A stretch of DNA of 64,000 bases from Bacteroides reticulotermitis JCM 10512 (GCF_000517545.1 NZ_BAIV01000011.1:85194-149193); one strand, 5' to 3'. Positions 17,686 through 29,608 are shown, counted from the stretch's first letter. Notes: generated by a model from the sequence alone, not told the origin. A program made the numbers and translations.

Positions 17686-19043
17686 TTACTCTTCTTTGAT
17701 CTGACGAATACGCCAATTCTGGCAATCGGATACATAGAGGCTCTTCCCACTACCGACCGCTATGCCGTAAGGCTCGTTAAATTTGGATGAGAGCGCCAAT
17801 CCATCCACGTACCCGGTAGTCCATCCGATACCTGCATACGTGCTTACATTTCCGGCAGGCGTAACCTTGCGAACAGTACGCCCGTAGCGAGTCGTCACAA
17901 ACAAATTGCCTTCGCCGTCAACAGCTATTTGCGCAGGTTGGTCCATACGCGCGTTCGTTCCTTGTCCGTCGACAACGCCCCATACGCCATTACCGGCAAA
18001 ACGGGTCAGGTTGCTACATTTCTTGGTAACCAGGTCATAGTCAGCTTTCAGCACACCTTGATAAGGATCACGTCCTCCCCAGTAAAGCGTCTTTCCATCG
18101 GGAGAAAAAGCAAGGCATCCATATCCACCGTCTCCGCCTATGTTCTGCAAGTTCCCGGCAGCATCGGGGAAGAGTCCCTTCACCAATTGGTCAATCTCCG
18201 GCTTGGTGATTACATACTCACATGTCTCGGTTGCTTTATTATACCGATAGACATGGCGCCCCCAATGGTACGTGAACAACGAACCGTCTTTCGGATTGAC
18301 AGCGATACCGTTGATGTGCGGATTCGGGAATTTGGTAGAGGCAATATACGCCTGAAGATCCTTGAAGCCACCTTTACGTGTTACCATACCTACGGCTACA
18401 GGATTCTTTATCAAATCATTCGCGTTATCACTTCCCATAAACAAGGTATCTCCGGTCAGTGAGAAGCAAATACTCCGTACATTATTCATCAGCGAGGTCG
18501 TAGAGCATAAGGTCTCTATTTTGCCATTCTTGATTCGCCGGATGCGGTGTTCGCCCTCATCCTGAAGGATAAACAGCGCATCGTCCGTCTTATCATAAGC
18601 GAGTATGATCGGCCATTGCACGGAAGACTGTAACGAAACTCCGTCGGTAGTCACGTTTTGTCCGTTACCGGCCACTGTATATACGGAACGGATATATCCA
18701 TAGGAGAATAGCGTAGGATAACTATACTCACGCTCACCAACCTGACTTTAACTACACCGCTGCCACTCTCTTCGGCAACTTTGGCGCTTATCCGGGTAGG
18801 AGCGACTGACAGTACCTCGGCCTCTTTTCCGTTTACCCATACCTGCACTTGGTCCACATCCTCCCCAAAATTATTACCGCGGATCGAAAGTACCGTTCCT
18901 CTGGCACCCTCTGTAGGTAGATAAGTCTGGAAGACCAGATCAGAATTCTTTAACCCGCCGGACCAATCCTTCTCCTCTGTGCAGCTAGCCGAGAGACCAG
19001 CAATCAGCAGAAAGGTGCCGACATACAATAACTTGTTTTTCAT
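17686..19043 (-). CDS. TIG-domain plus NHL-propeller lipoprotein, likely surface glycan-binding protein (one frame break)
   Basis: Lipoprotein (AGLSASCTEEKDW) with an IPT/TIG immunoglobulin-like domain at about residues 35-120 (VLSIRGNNFGEDVDQVQVWV) and a C-terminal NHL-type beta-propeller of about 330 residues with repeats such as QIAVDGEGNLFVTTRYGRTV and GIAVGSGKSLYVSDCQNWRI. Proteins of this build sit beside SusC/D pairs in Bacteroidales and are thought to bind glycan at the cell surface. The frame breaks near 18741; restoring one G gives KVR.VGEREYSYPTLFSYGY, a normal TIG end. The joined product is about 452 residues. No catalytic residues are recognised. It belongs to the GH2-to-SusD-1 operon. 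Confidence 0.78.
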
Positions 19044-19125
19044 GTTCTTAATTCTATTGGTTAAACATTAGTATATATAGATCCCCTTAAATAAGGATTC
19101 ACGTCAGACGTTTTATGGTTAGTGA

Positions 19126-20945
19126 CTATCTCAATGAATGGCAAATACGAGTATTCACACTCCTCACAGCCTGCTCATCGAGTTTAATCACCTTGCGGTC
19201 GTACGTCATCAGCCCGTTCACCTCCACTTCCACATCGGTTGTTTGGGTGTAGACGGCTGCTGAGAAGCCATGCGTAATCATCGTTTCCAACATCTTGGCA
19301 TACTTCAGGTATTCATCCGTAGCCTCCTGTGAAGAGTTGAACTGAATGTATCCCCAGTTCTGATTCGGTTCCCAGATATGTTCTTTCAGCACCAAACCGA
19401 TTCCTCCATACTCACCGAGCACGGTCGCACGTTGCGCATCATACAGATACATCTCCGGTCCGGGATAGTTATGCAGGTCGAGCATATCGCCACAAGCGTA
19501 ATGATTACCTCCACTCGCCGGATTGACCAGCCGGGAAGGATCGTATTGCTTAGTCCACTCCGCTATTTCCTGCGTTTTGAATTGTCCCCAGGCTTCATTA
19601 AAGGGCACCCATACACCGATGCAAGGATAGGAGTAGAGACAATCCATAATTTCTTTCCACTCTTTGCGATAGATCGCTTCGGACTCAGCAGAACGCTTAA
19701 ACTCGGTTCCGTTGAAATAGCTGCGGTTCTGCACTCCGGGTTGCGATCGCCGCTGGGCATATCCTGCCAAACAATGACTCCCAACCGATCACAATGCGTA
19801 TACCACCGAGCGAGTTCCACCTTGATATGCTTCCGGATCATGTTAAAGCCGAAGTCTTTGGTCTTTTTGACATCGTAAGCCAAGGCTTCATCGCATGGAG
19901 CCGTGTACAAGCCATCGGGCCACCAACCCTGATCCAGCGGGCCATATTGGAAAAGATCCTGATTATTCAATTGCAAACGGACAATCCCCTTTTCGTCGCG
20001 CTTGGTCGAGTACTTCCGCATAGCAGCATAGCTATCCACCCGGTCAACCTCTTTGCCATTGCAGCATAACCGCAGTTTCACCGTATATAAGAAAGGAGAG
20101 TCGGGCGACCATAGCTTCATATCAGCAGGCATGGCAATGCGTACGGGTTCTCCGTTTACAGACGCACCGGAAGAGACCAGTCGTTGTCCATCGTAGACCG
20201 ATGCTTCGGCGCGGATATAGCCAAGCTGAGTCGCAGCATTGGTTTGTACCTCTATTTGCAACTGTCGTTGATCGATATCAGGAGTAGTTTTCAAAGCTGT
20301 GATATAGGTTTCGGGCACAGGTTCCAACCAGACAGTCTGCCAGATTCCGGATACGGGGGTATACCAAATACCTTCCGGCTTGGCAACTTGCTTACCCCGA
20401 GGTTGCACTCCCTTATCGGTCGGGTCCCATACACGCACCAGTAATTGGTTGGCTCCTTTCGTAAGAGCTGCCGTTACATCGAAAGAGAATGGAGTAAATC
20501 CTCCGGTATGTCTACCTACATTCACTCCGTTCACCCATACATCGGTCTGCCAATCGACCGCCCCAAAATGCAGCAAGACACGTTTGCCCTTCCACGCGGC
20601 AGGGAGATTGAAGCTGCGATTATACCACAGTTCCTGATCCTCATTCAGGCGCTTGCCCACACCCGACAAGGATGACTCTACGGCAAAGGGGACCAGAATC
20701 TGCCCGTTGTAAGTTGCCGGCAAGGATTCGCCTCGTTTCTGAATGGCATAATTCCAAAGTCCGTTGAGGTTTTCCCACTCACTCCGCTCCATCAGCGGGC
20801 GAGGGTATTCGGGTAATACGTGCTGCGGATCGATCTTCTCAGCCCAGGCGGTCTTGATCTTATCACCCACCGGATGCCATTGTGCAAAAGCGGAAGTACT
20901 AATCGCTACACTTACTAAAAGGAAGTTCAATAGTTGTTTTTTCAT
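19126..20945 (-). CDS. GH2-family glycoside hydrolase (one frame break)
   Basis: Exported hydrolase of GH2 (beta-galactosidase, beta-glucuronidase or beta-mannosidase type). The signal peptide is MKKQLLNFLLVSVAISTSAFA. A jelly-roll sugar-binding domain (DWQTDVWVNGVNVGRHTGGF, then PFSFDVTAAL) is followed by an Ig-like domain and the TIM barrel with the acid/base Glu in VPFNEAWGQF and the nucleophile Glu in VLGEYGG. The frame breaks near 19732, where NPEWQNRSYFNG is expected and one G is missing. Joined, it is about 606 residues, a short GH2 without the C-terminal domains of LacZ. It is the first gene of its operon, 49 bases after the promoter -7 box at 20993. The sugar specificity is unknown. 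Confidence 0.85.
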
Positions 20946-20992
20946 GGTATAAATCGGATACTAAAGATAAATATTACTTGCTGTGATAGAGG

Positions 20993-21000
20993 CAAAGTTA
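20993..21000 (-). promoter_or_regulatory. -7 box upstream of the GH2-TIG/NHL-GH43-SusC-1-SusD-1 operon
   Basis: Read leftward, TAACTTTG is an exact TAnnTTTG match about 48 bases before the GH2 start. A TTGC lies 26 bases further upstream, a poor -33. It is the likely start of the module 1 operon driven by HTCS-1. Confidence 0.45.
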
Positions 21001-21112
21001 CCTGCGGTGAACCAGAATGATTGCAAGGAATTGGCCTCATATTACAAGAATTTATCCAAAAACAGGGACATACCGATTATTGCTGTTTTTTGGTCATTTT
21101 ATTAAAATCCGT

Positions 21113-24100
21113 TCACGGCGCAAAATCCTTGGGCAGGACTCCGAATTGCTTTTTGAAGCAGTTCGAAAAGTAGGATGGCGAACCGAAGCCAACCATATAG
21201 GCAACTTCCACAACTCCATATTCTCCTTCGGACAAAAGCTGAGCAGCCTTTTTCAATCTTTCCAGTCGCAGGTATTCATTGGGGCTCATATCGAGTATGC
21301 CTTTCAACTTGCGATAGAAGTTGGAACGCCCCATATTCATCGAATCGGCCATATCGTCGATCAATAGTTCGGTATTGTCCAAATGCTGCAGCACGTATTC
21401 GTTTAGCTTCTGCATAAAGAGTTCATCCGTTTTCGTCGACGCCATCGTATCGGCTTTCACGAAGGGAGAGTCGATAAACTTGCGCCGCAGTCTCTCCCGA
21501 TTGGCTAGCAGATTGGCTACGCTCACTCGTAGGTATTCCACCGAAAAAGGTTTTTCGATATATGCGTCGGCTCCTTGTTCAAGTCCCTCTATCTTCGATT
21601 CCATATGCGTTTTGGCTGTCAACAAGATCACTGGGATATGGCTATATTCGAGGTTGGTCTTTAGGTGGGTGCAAAGCTCCAATCCATCCATCTCGGGCAT
21701 CATCACATCACTGACAACCAGGTTGACATCCTCCCGGGAGAGGATACGTAATGCTTCGACTCCATTCGCAGCCGTAAACACATTGTACAGGGCGGCCAGT
21801 TGCTCGATACGAATCCTAACATATCTTTATTGTCTTCTACGACTAAAATGGTGGCCTTCTTATGCCTGTCTTTCTCCATGAAAGCTCTTTCCGCCTCGAC
21901 CGCTTCGCCGGGAATGAGTGGATCCGGTAGCCGGGTTATTTCCTCTTCCGACCGGTGTACAATCGGAATGGTGAGAATAAAACGGTTGCAGTCTGTAGCT
22001 TGATCCATCACTAAAACTCCATCGTGCAACTCGGCCAAAGAACGAGCCAGTGCAAGTCCGATCCCGGTACCGGGGATGGAACTCTTACTATCCCGGTACT
22101 GTACAAAGGGGCGGAATATTTCATCACGCATATCCGGCGGTACAATTTCGCCGTCGTTAGTCATCCGAATAGAGAAGGTTTCTCGCTGCACATCAACAGA
22201 CAAACTGAGGTGAGCGTAGGTTTCGGCATACTTCAACGCATTGGTCAGTAGGTTGCTGAGTATTTTTGTCAGGGCTTCTTTATCCACAGAAACTGATAGT
22301 TCGCCATCCGGAAGATCGATTGTAAAGTCCAACGCCCGCTGTTTGGCCAAGGTCGTAAAACGATTATAGACAGATTGCACCAGATCGAGCAGGTTACACT
22401 CCACGGCATTGAGTCGAAATCCTTTATTTTCCGTTTTACGAAAATCGAGCAATTGGTTGGTCAGGTTCAGCAGTCTTTCGGCATTCTGATCCATGATCTC
22501 GAGTTCCATCCGGACATCCTTCGCGAGTTCTTTTTCGTGCAACACACTTTCCAACGGGCTCTTGATGAGTGTCAGCGGGGTACGGATTTCGTGTGCCACA
22601 TTGGTGAAAAAGTCGATCTTTGACATATAGAGTTCCCGTTCTTTCTCCTGCTCAAACTTCTCCATAGCCCGTTGATGTTTATTAGCCGAACGCCGTTTCA
22701 AATAAAGAAGAACAGCAAAAGCGCTCCCTACGATGAGTAGAAAGTAGAAGGCATAGGCCCATACCGACAAGTAGAACGGCGGTAGAATACGTATCTTCAG
22801 CGCCCGAACGTCGGGGTTCCATATTCCATCGCTATTGGCGCCTTTCACCATTAAGGTATACGTACCGGAAGGTAAATTGGAATAGGTGATAAGCCCCTTC
22901 CCCACCGGAAACCACTCGGTATCAAAGCCGTCCAGTTTGTACATCAAGGTATTCATGTCGGGAGCCTGAAAACTAAGGACGGCCACACCGAAAGAGAATG
23001 AATTCTGACTCGACTTCAGCTCCAGGTAATCGCATAGAGTTATACTTTGTTGCAGCGGAGAGCCTTTAGTCCCCACGGGAACATTCTTATTGAACAGGAT
23101 AAAATCGGTAATAACCACCGGAGCAATGAAGTCATTGCCTACAAAGGTCGATGGATCGAAGGAAATAAAACCATTGATACTGCCTAAATAAATCCGCCCG
23201 TTCTTATCTTTATAGCTGGATTGGTAATTGAATTGATTGCTCAACAACCCGTTTGCCAACGTATATACTTTAAACTTAGCGGTTTTCGGGTCGAAATGCA
23301 ACAGGCCTTTATTCGTTGTAATCCAGAACAATCCTTTCTCGTCTTCTTCGATCCGATAGATAACGTTGCTCGGCAACCCGGTATGGGAGTCGTAAGAAAT
23401 AAACTTCTTCTCCATCGGCTCATAGCGGCAGAACCCTCCTCCTTGCGTCGTAAACCAAAGTTGATTCTGACTATCCTCGAAGACATTCAGCACCTTATTG
23501 GAAGGAAGACTATGCGGATCGGCATCGCTGTGGACGAAATGCTCCCACTCGCCGGTACGTATGTTACACTTATAAACCCCATTGACATAGGTAGCCAACC
23601 ACAGATTCCCTTGTTTATCCTCTTTGATGTGGTAAATAAACACGCCTTCCAGTTCCGGGATCTTTTCGAAAGTGTCAGTCTCCGGGTGGTAACGTGCCAA
23701 ACCGATGGTTGTTCCGATCCAGACCTTACCGGAAGTGGTCCGACAGATTGAGAAGATGTCATTGGATAAGTTACTATAGTGCTTGACTGCGTGCGTTTTC
23801 AAATCTATTCGATTTAATCCTTTGGAGAAAGTGCCCACCCACAGATAATCTCCATCCAAACAGAGTCCGTGTACATTGCGGTGAATCTCCGGGTGATGGA
23901 ATGCCGTAACCTCATCCGTTGTCGGATTGTAACGAAACAAACCCTTATCTTCTGTTCCGAACCAAATCGTACCGTCCCGATCGGCGCAGAACTCACGTAC
24001 TCGTTTGCCCATCTCATCGGATTCGGTACGGGGGTAGTACTTATCAAAATAGGTGTATTGCATCGGATAGTAATTGACTCCTCCGAAATAGGAACCAATC

Positions 24101-25085
24101 CACATGCCTCCTTCCCGGTCTTTACAGATCGAGTAAATGGCATTGTCGGAGATTGAATACGGGTCGCCGGTTACATTCTGCAGATGAATATCCTTCCCGC
24201 TACGCAAGTTATAGATATACAACCCCGACTCGGTCCCCGCCCACAACTCGTCATCGGAGTAAAAGGCAATCTCTCTGACATAAATATCATCTCCCGATTC
24301 GTCTTTGGAGAGAAGCTCTCGCACGGTTTTATTGGTCAGGTTGATCTCTTTCAACCCCTTCATGGTGCCTGCATACAGACAATTGTAAGGGCCCGGCAGG
24401 AGTTTACAGATGTAATCGTTCCGAAAAGGCTCTTTCCCGTTCTTGGGGAAAAGCGGGTGCAAAGTCCGAAGTTTATCATTCGAATAGTATAGATTCCCAT
24501 CGTGCACATCAATCCAGCAGGTATTGTCCGAATCGAAGCAAAGCCTGCCTAGGTTCGTGAAATCCAGCTTGCCGGAAGCATCGGAGAGGTAGTTTATCAT
24601 CCGCTTACTTGACTGATTATAGTAAAAGAGCCCTTGCCCCTGCGAGGTAATCCAAATGCCCCCGTCCTGATCGCCGGTTATGGAGTTGATGGTATGGTCA
24701 ATAAGGGTATGCTTGTTACTCTTTATTTCAAAACGCTTTACCGCCTCGGTTTGTGGAGAGTAAATGTAAATGCCGACATCGGTTCCGATCCAAATCTGTC
24801 CCTGAATATCTTCGTACAAGGCTGTCACAAAGTTATTGCCGAGAGTTCCCGCTTCCTTCATATAGGCGTGGAAAGAGATTCCGTCGTATCGATCTAATCC
24901 GTCTTTGGTACCAAACCACATGAAGCCTTGCCTATCCTGAAGTATGGCATGGACCGTGTTTTGCGACAATCCGTTGTTAATACTCAGCGAGCGAAAGGTG
25001 TAGTGCCTGTCACTCGGAGAGGCAGACAAGCAAGGAGGTAAGAAAAACAGGCCAAAAGCAGCCAGAGGTAACGTAGTGTTTTCAT
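21113..25085 (-). CDS. Hybrid two-component system sensor-regulator HTCS-1 (two frame breaks)
   Basis: One-protein sensor and transcription activator of glycan loci, about 1324 residues when joined. The true start is the ATG at 25085, giving a signal peptide MKTLRYLWLLLACF then FLPPCLSA once one T is restored in the A-run at 25043-25047. Next come two seven-bladed Reg_prop propellers (to about residue 720), a Y_Y_Y domain, a membrane segment (VWAYAFYFLLIVGSAFAVLL), HisKA with His in NVAHEIRTPLTLIK, HATPase (NLLTNALKYA, GTGIGLALARS), a receiver with Asp in LVVSDVMMPEMDG, and an AraC-type HTH (MGRSNFYRKLKGI, VGFGSPSYFSNCFKKQFG). The second break, near 21805 (one G missing before EQLAALYNVFTAANG), separates kinase from receiver. 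It probably controls the adjacent GH2-SusC-1 operon. Confidence 0.9.
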
Positions 25086-25187
25086 AATTTGATGCTTTAG
25101 AGCGAAGAACGCAGGTTCATAAAACAACCATTCTCTCTCTTTATTTAGCCCGCCTGAACAGATCGTTGCCCACCTGTTCGGATTGGC

Positions 25188-25997
25188 TTAATGGAGAGAC
25201 AGCCCGGAGATAAAACGATAGGCGATTGCAGTCAGTACTTCGACAGCCGCCATATTATCCTCGGCTGCGGGGTGAATGCCATCTTTACACCAGGTGGTGC
25301 GCAGGTTAGTAAGCGTCCAACCGGTCTGACTCCGCACATCGCAAACGGGAATACCGTAATGCTGCCCGATAGCTACAATGAGATCGTTCATCTTCCGATA
25401 CCCATTGCGTGCGTTCAGGAAGAAGTTCGGCTCATCGGCATCATCTGCATAATGGGTAAAGAGTACGATGTTGGCACCCGGCTTCTTTGCAAGGAGAGAG
25501 GTTATGATGCGATTGTAGGCACCCAGAAAAGTAGATGTACGTTGGTCTGTCCAATCCAAATGAGTCAAATCCAGATTCAGGAAGTACTCCTTATCAAACT
25601 GTCCGTCGTTAGCTCCGAAATCGAAGACAAATAGATCCGGTTCGCGGTCGGTTCCAAGCAGGTCGAGCAGCTGTTTTTTGTACCCCTTTTCAAAGTTCTC
25701 GTTGCTAAAGGCCAAGTTGTCGAAATGTTCAACTCCGGGCTTAAACATTAAGGTAGAGCCACTCACACATCGGTTTTGAATGATTCCTCCCAGCTTGACG
25801 ACTGCTTTATTGGCGTACGACCACTTACCGGGTTGATCGTAATGGGGAAAGCCTGCCGGAATGGAGGTTCCATACCAAGCCACTACTTTGTTGTACACCG
25901 GTGATTGCGGAGTTTGATCCGTTGAAGTACCCTCATCAGCCCGGCAAGAGATGAAAGCAAGGGATAGACAAATAAAAGACAATAATTTATGGCACAT
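25188..25997 (-). CDS. SGNH/GDSL-type hydrolase lipoprotein, probable carbohydrate esterase
   Basis: A 269-residue lipoprotein (LAFISCRADEG) of the SGNH superfamily. Block I is VVAWYGTSIPAG, with the Ser nucleophile in a GTSI variant of GDSI; block III is FDFGANDG (GxND); the catalytic Asp-His pair is in CKDGIHPAAEDN. Such enzymes in glycan loci usually remove acetyl or other acyl groups from polysaccharides. It lies upstream of HTCS-1 in the same direction, 102 bases away, and has its own candidate -7 box (TAGTTTTG read leftward at 26088-26095). The frame is intact. The acyl substrate is inferred from context. Confidence 0.82.
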   Translation of the reverse strand: MCHKLLSFICLSLAFISCRADEGTSTDQTPQSPVYNKVVAWYGTSIPAGFPHYDQPGKWSYANKAVVKLGGIIQNRCVSGSTLMFKPGVEHFDNLAFSNENFEKGYKKQLLDLLGTDREPDLFVFDFGANDGQFDKEYFLNLDLTHLDWTDQRTSTFLGAYNRIITSLLAKKPGANIVLFTHYADDADEPNFFLNARNGYRKMNDLIVAIGQHYGIPVCDVRSQTGWTLTNLRTTWCKDGIHPAAEDNMAAVEVLTAIAYRFISGLSLH

Positions 25998-26087
25998 GTT
26001 CTTCTTTTTGATTTAGTTGTTAACCAGACAAACCAGCCGCGGTTGGGAGTAAGCTACTTGGCCCCTTTCAACACTGGAAAGTAATAG

Positions 26088-26095
26088 CAAAACTA
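26088..26095 (-). promoter_or_regulatory. -7 box upstream of the SGNH hydrolase gene
   Basis: Read leftward, TAGTTTTG matches TAnnTTTG exactly, about 90 bases before the ATG at 25997. No convincing -33 element is seen. Confidence 0.35.
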
Positions 26096-26534
26096 GCAAA
26101 CCACAACTGCTCCCTATATCAAAATTTGGGCTATGATTAAAAGATTTTGTTCCAAACACCGCTAAAACGGGAAAAACGGATGGTTTGGGGCAGGTAATAG
26201 AGCGTTTTATCGGTAATGCCCGAACACTTGAAGAGATTTGCCAAGCCAACCTCTTCGCCGATCAACAGAGCGAAAGCGCATCGAAAACGACAATATTTAG
26301 GAAGTGTATCGACCCGGTTGCAACCGATCGTTATTTTACAAACCGACACGGCTCATCACCGATGGGATAAGTCAGCCGGGAGAGAGAATTGCCCGAAGTG
26401 GGATCGAAAGGAACAAAGAAACGGAAGTGTTGAAAAGAACCACCCGAATCCAGGGGTGTTTCTTTCCCTGTTTGAATGAATCACCTATGTATTTGGGGTA
26501 AAAAATGTCTATAAAAAGATGTTTCGTTTTTGTC

Positions 26535-26622
26535 TTTCAGCCTTCAGCCTCCGGGATAACGAGCTGTATGATAATAAGTTCAGGCTGAAAGCTGAAGCCT
26601 AAATCGGGTTTCAGCCTTCAGC
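26535..26622. repeat. Three-copy complementary repeat able to form alternative hairpins
   Basis: TTTCAGCCTTCAGC occurs at 26535-26548 and again at 26609-26622. Between them, 26582-26600 (AGGCTGAAAGCTGAAGCCT) is nearly its reverse complement, so the middle copy can pair with either flank. Confidence 0.65.
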
Positions 26623-26930
26623 ATTTCGCTGTTACATCGAACTGAACCGACCGTAACAGTGGGGATGCCTATGCAAAGCATAAGCCATCACTGGTATGCA
26701 ATGCAGCATCAAATAGCCTGGCCAACATGGGTTGGCTGAGTAGCGACCTTGGTTGTCCGATCAGACGGCTAACGTTGGCTGATCGGTCGACCCGTGCCGG
26801 CTGCTGCGCAAGTCCGGTGTAAATCATAAGTTACTGCGTTAGGTTTGCAGCATCGCTCGGCACAAATGCGCAGAACAGACCTTGCACGCATACATTTCCT
26901 CGGACGGAAGTATCGGTGCAAAGCCAAAGA

Positions 26931-26958
26931 GGCCGCAAAACTCTTCGTTTTGCAGCCC
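26931..26958 (-). terminator. GCAAAAC/GTTTTGC palindrome after GH31
   Basis: A stem of GGCxGCAAAAC and GTTTTGCAGCC lies 6 bases beyond the GH31 stop. The same loop and stem design recurs at 42263-42297 after another leftward gene, which supports a terminator role. Confidence 0.5.
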
Positions 26959-26963
26959 CTTAT

Positions 26964-29560
26964 TTATCTGTTCGCATTCTTTCTGCCTAGCCAGACAGAG
27001 ACGTGTTCTACGTCCTTATTTGGCGGTCCAGCCACAGACTGTAAAAACCATTTTGCATTAGCTTCGTTCAATCCCTGGCGTTTCAGTACTTCGGGAAGAT
27101 CGTTATAGCTTTTCCAGAACTCTGCTAAGAGCGTAGGTAACTCAGCAGGCGCATAGCTCACCGCTTCGTGTAGGCTTCCCATTTTGCCGAACTCCTCTTT
27201 GAAGCAGATATACGAATCACGGTATTTAAGCAACTCCATCGATTTGGCAATCCGGTTGGACACGCCCAACACTCCATTCAGCTGTACCGTTTCAGTAGGA
27301 TAAACCACCTTTACGACTTTTTCCTGATTGCATGGCATGGCAGGTAAATCGATCACAAGCGCAAATTCTTCACCCGAATAAACATACTTTGCAGGATGTC
27401 CATTGACGGTAACCGACTGAGGAACAAGAGAGGACAAGAGTTTTACTTTAAACGACCGGGAAGAGGGCATATCAGCGTACTGCCCTTCACGCCTGCCAAT
27501 GACAACCGTTTGTTCTTGCCCCTGACGGGAGCTCGTCAACTTAGTCAAAGCATATTCCGACGCATATTTTTTATCATTTCCATTGTCTTCATAAAGAGTG
27601 AAAGAGGAACTGTCCTTGCCACCCGGGAATACGGTGACCACCACATCTTCATCGTTACCACTCAGATTCATCACTTTCTCCGTGTAAAGCGGCAATACGG
27701 CTCCCGCTTTCACGTAAATCGGATACTCATCGATAGCGAACGGACGTTCTACCACTTGTCCGCCTGTCAACAAGGTACCTGTATGCCATTCATACCATTC
27801 GCCCTCAGGTAGCCATACATGCATCTGAAGATAGCCGTCTTTTACCGGAGCAGTGGCAGGTGCAATCAACATATCGTCTCCGAACATATATTCACTACGA
27901 AAATCGTACGCCTCCCTACTATCCGGATAATCATAATACATCGGACGGCAGAGCGAGAGTCCTTCATCATACCCCTTACGCGCCATGGTATAGATATACG
28001 GTGCCATTTCATAACGCTGGCGAATTGTCTTGCGGAGAATGTCACCGTATTCTTTGTTAAACACCCAAGGCTCTTTGTTCAACCCGGCACTCTTCTGAGA
28101 GTGTGTGCGCATAATCGGAGTCAAGGCCCCAAATTGCAACCAACGCGTGTACATCTCCGGATCGATTTTGCTACCGATATGTCCGCCCAGGTCATGACTC
28201 CAATAGCCATACAACACGTTGGAAGCGGTGGCGTTGAAGTAGGGCTGAAAGTCCAGACTTTTCCAGGAGACAACCGCATCGCCCGAAAATCCAACCTGAT
28301 AACGGTGGTTGCCCAAGCCTCCCCAACGGTGATACAGCATCGGACGCGTTTCCCGATGTTGCTCCATCTGCGTAAAGAAAGAGTAGTTGATCCACCAAGT
28401 ATTACTCAGGTTCTTAACTTTCGGGTCATAGATTCCTTGTTGCCAATCCAACCACCAAAAGTCACTCCGTCCTTTTCCATCAGTGTCAGTATATGCTTAA
28501 ACATCTTTTGCATAAACTTTTTATCCGAATTGATCCACGGAATGGTTTGTTTGCTCTGAGGGTCGATTCCCATGTCTGCCGCCAGGCCCGAGTAATTCTC
28601 TTCGTAGGAAGCCACACCGTCTGCCGGATGCAGGTTAAGCGTTACCTTTACCTTGTTATCTTTGAGGTATCCCAGAAACTGTTTCGGATTCGGAAAAAGA
28701 TCTCTGTTCCAGGTCCAGCCCGTCCAACCGCCTTTTCCTTTTTCCGTATAATGCCAGTCCATATCCACAACCAAAACATCCAAGGGTATCTGATACGTAT
28801 GGAAATTGTCGATCAGATTCCGGAACTCCTTATCCGAATACAGCCAATAGCGAGACCACCAATAGCCAAATGCATATCGGGGTGGCAACGGAACCTTGCC
28901 GGAAAAGAGGGTGTAGTCCTTCAAAGCAGCCTTGTAGTCACGGCCATAAGTCATGAAATACCAGTCCTGACCTCCATTCGCGGGACGTTCTTTGACCCAG
29001 TTCCAATCAGGGTCGTTATCAAACAAAAGCCCCTTCGAGTCATCGATAAAGGTCCAGCCGTCGGTAGCCAGCAGCCCATCTTCTAGTTTCAGCTTTTCGC
29101 CTTGCTTTGTGTCAGCCACCCAGGTTTGCGATTGAGTATCTCCATCCATCCCGTCCAAGGTACGATAGGTCCCTTTCAGGTTCCCTTTTTGTTGTATACC
29201 CGGCTTCCATGTAAAAGGAGAAGCCCCCTTTGCAGCGGTTATAACGAGGTTCCGGTCTGTAAACTGACCGCTATTCTTCTTATAGCGCATCTTCATTTTC
29301 GGAGTCGCTATTTCAATCCATCCGCCGCTTGTCTTTAGCTGATAAGTTGCTTGAGGATATAACCGATTGACAGCCAGATGCGATGCGTCATCTACAAACA
29401 CGCCATCGGGAGCGTATTCCAAGCGGAGCACTCCGTCGGAGATAACTGAGAATCGTACATTGGCATCTGTATACGCAATGTTCCGCTGCGTGTTTTGAGC
29501 TTGCGAAACGGACAGCACACCTTGTAGGATGCAGAGTAAAAACAGTAATTTCTTTTTCAT
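26964..29560 (-). CDS. GH31-family glycoside hydrolase (one frame break)
   Basis: Exported GH31 enzyme, alpha-xylosidase or alpha-glucosidase type, acting on non-reducing alpha-linked sugars in the periplasm. I chose the ATG at 29560 because it gives the signal peptide MKKKLLFLLCILQGVLSVSQAQ; a further-upstream TTG adds no conserved sequence. An N-terminal galactose-mutarotase-like beta domain is followed by the barrel, with the nucleophile Asp in VTFWWLDWQQG (about residue 371), acid/base Asp in VGFSGDAVVSW, and MYYDYP. A C-terminal beta domain (DEYPIYVKAGAVLPLY) and a further alpha-helical tail follow. The frame breaks at 28457-28460, where one T of a run is missing. Joined, it is about 866 residues. 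Specificity is unproven; alpha-xylosidase is a reasonable guess beside GH43 and GH2. Confidence 0.87.
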
Positions 29561-29608
29561 AATTACATTAAAAACCAATAAGTTTACGGTTCAATCTTTT
29601 ATTAGACA

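Larger units (their letters stand above)
25998..26963. other. 966-base intergenic region with several palindromes
   Basis: No coding region is supported. Features seen: a candidate leftward -7 box at 26088-26095, three mutually complementary copies of a TTTCAGCCTTCAGC element at 26535-26622, a hairpin formed by CCGATCAG at 26757-26764 and CTGATCGG at 26779-26786, and a GCAAAAC/GTTTTGC stem at 26931-26958 next to the GH31 stop. The part from 26640 to 26900 is richer in G and C than the rest. It separates the module 2 enzymes from the SGNH gene. Confidence 0.6.

Noticed and set aside
21175..21881. Plus-strand frames opposite the HTCS-1 receiver and HTH
   Set aside because: They are antisense to a strongly conserved regulator and contain no recognisable domain.
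26185..26501. Short overlapping plus-strand frames in the 26 kb gap
   Set aside because: Three frames open at once over the same stretch, no conserved motifs, no promoter in that direction.
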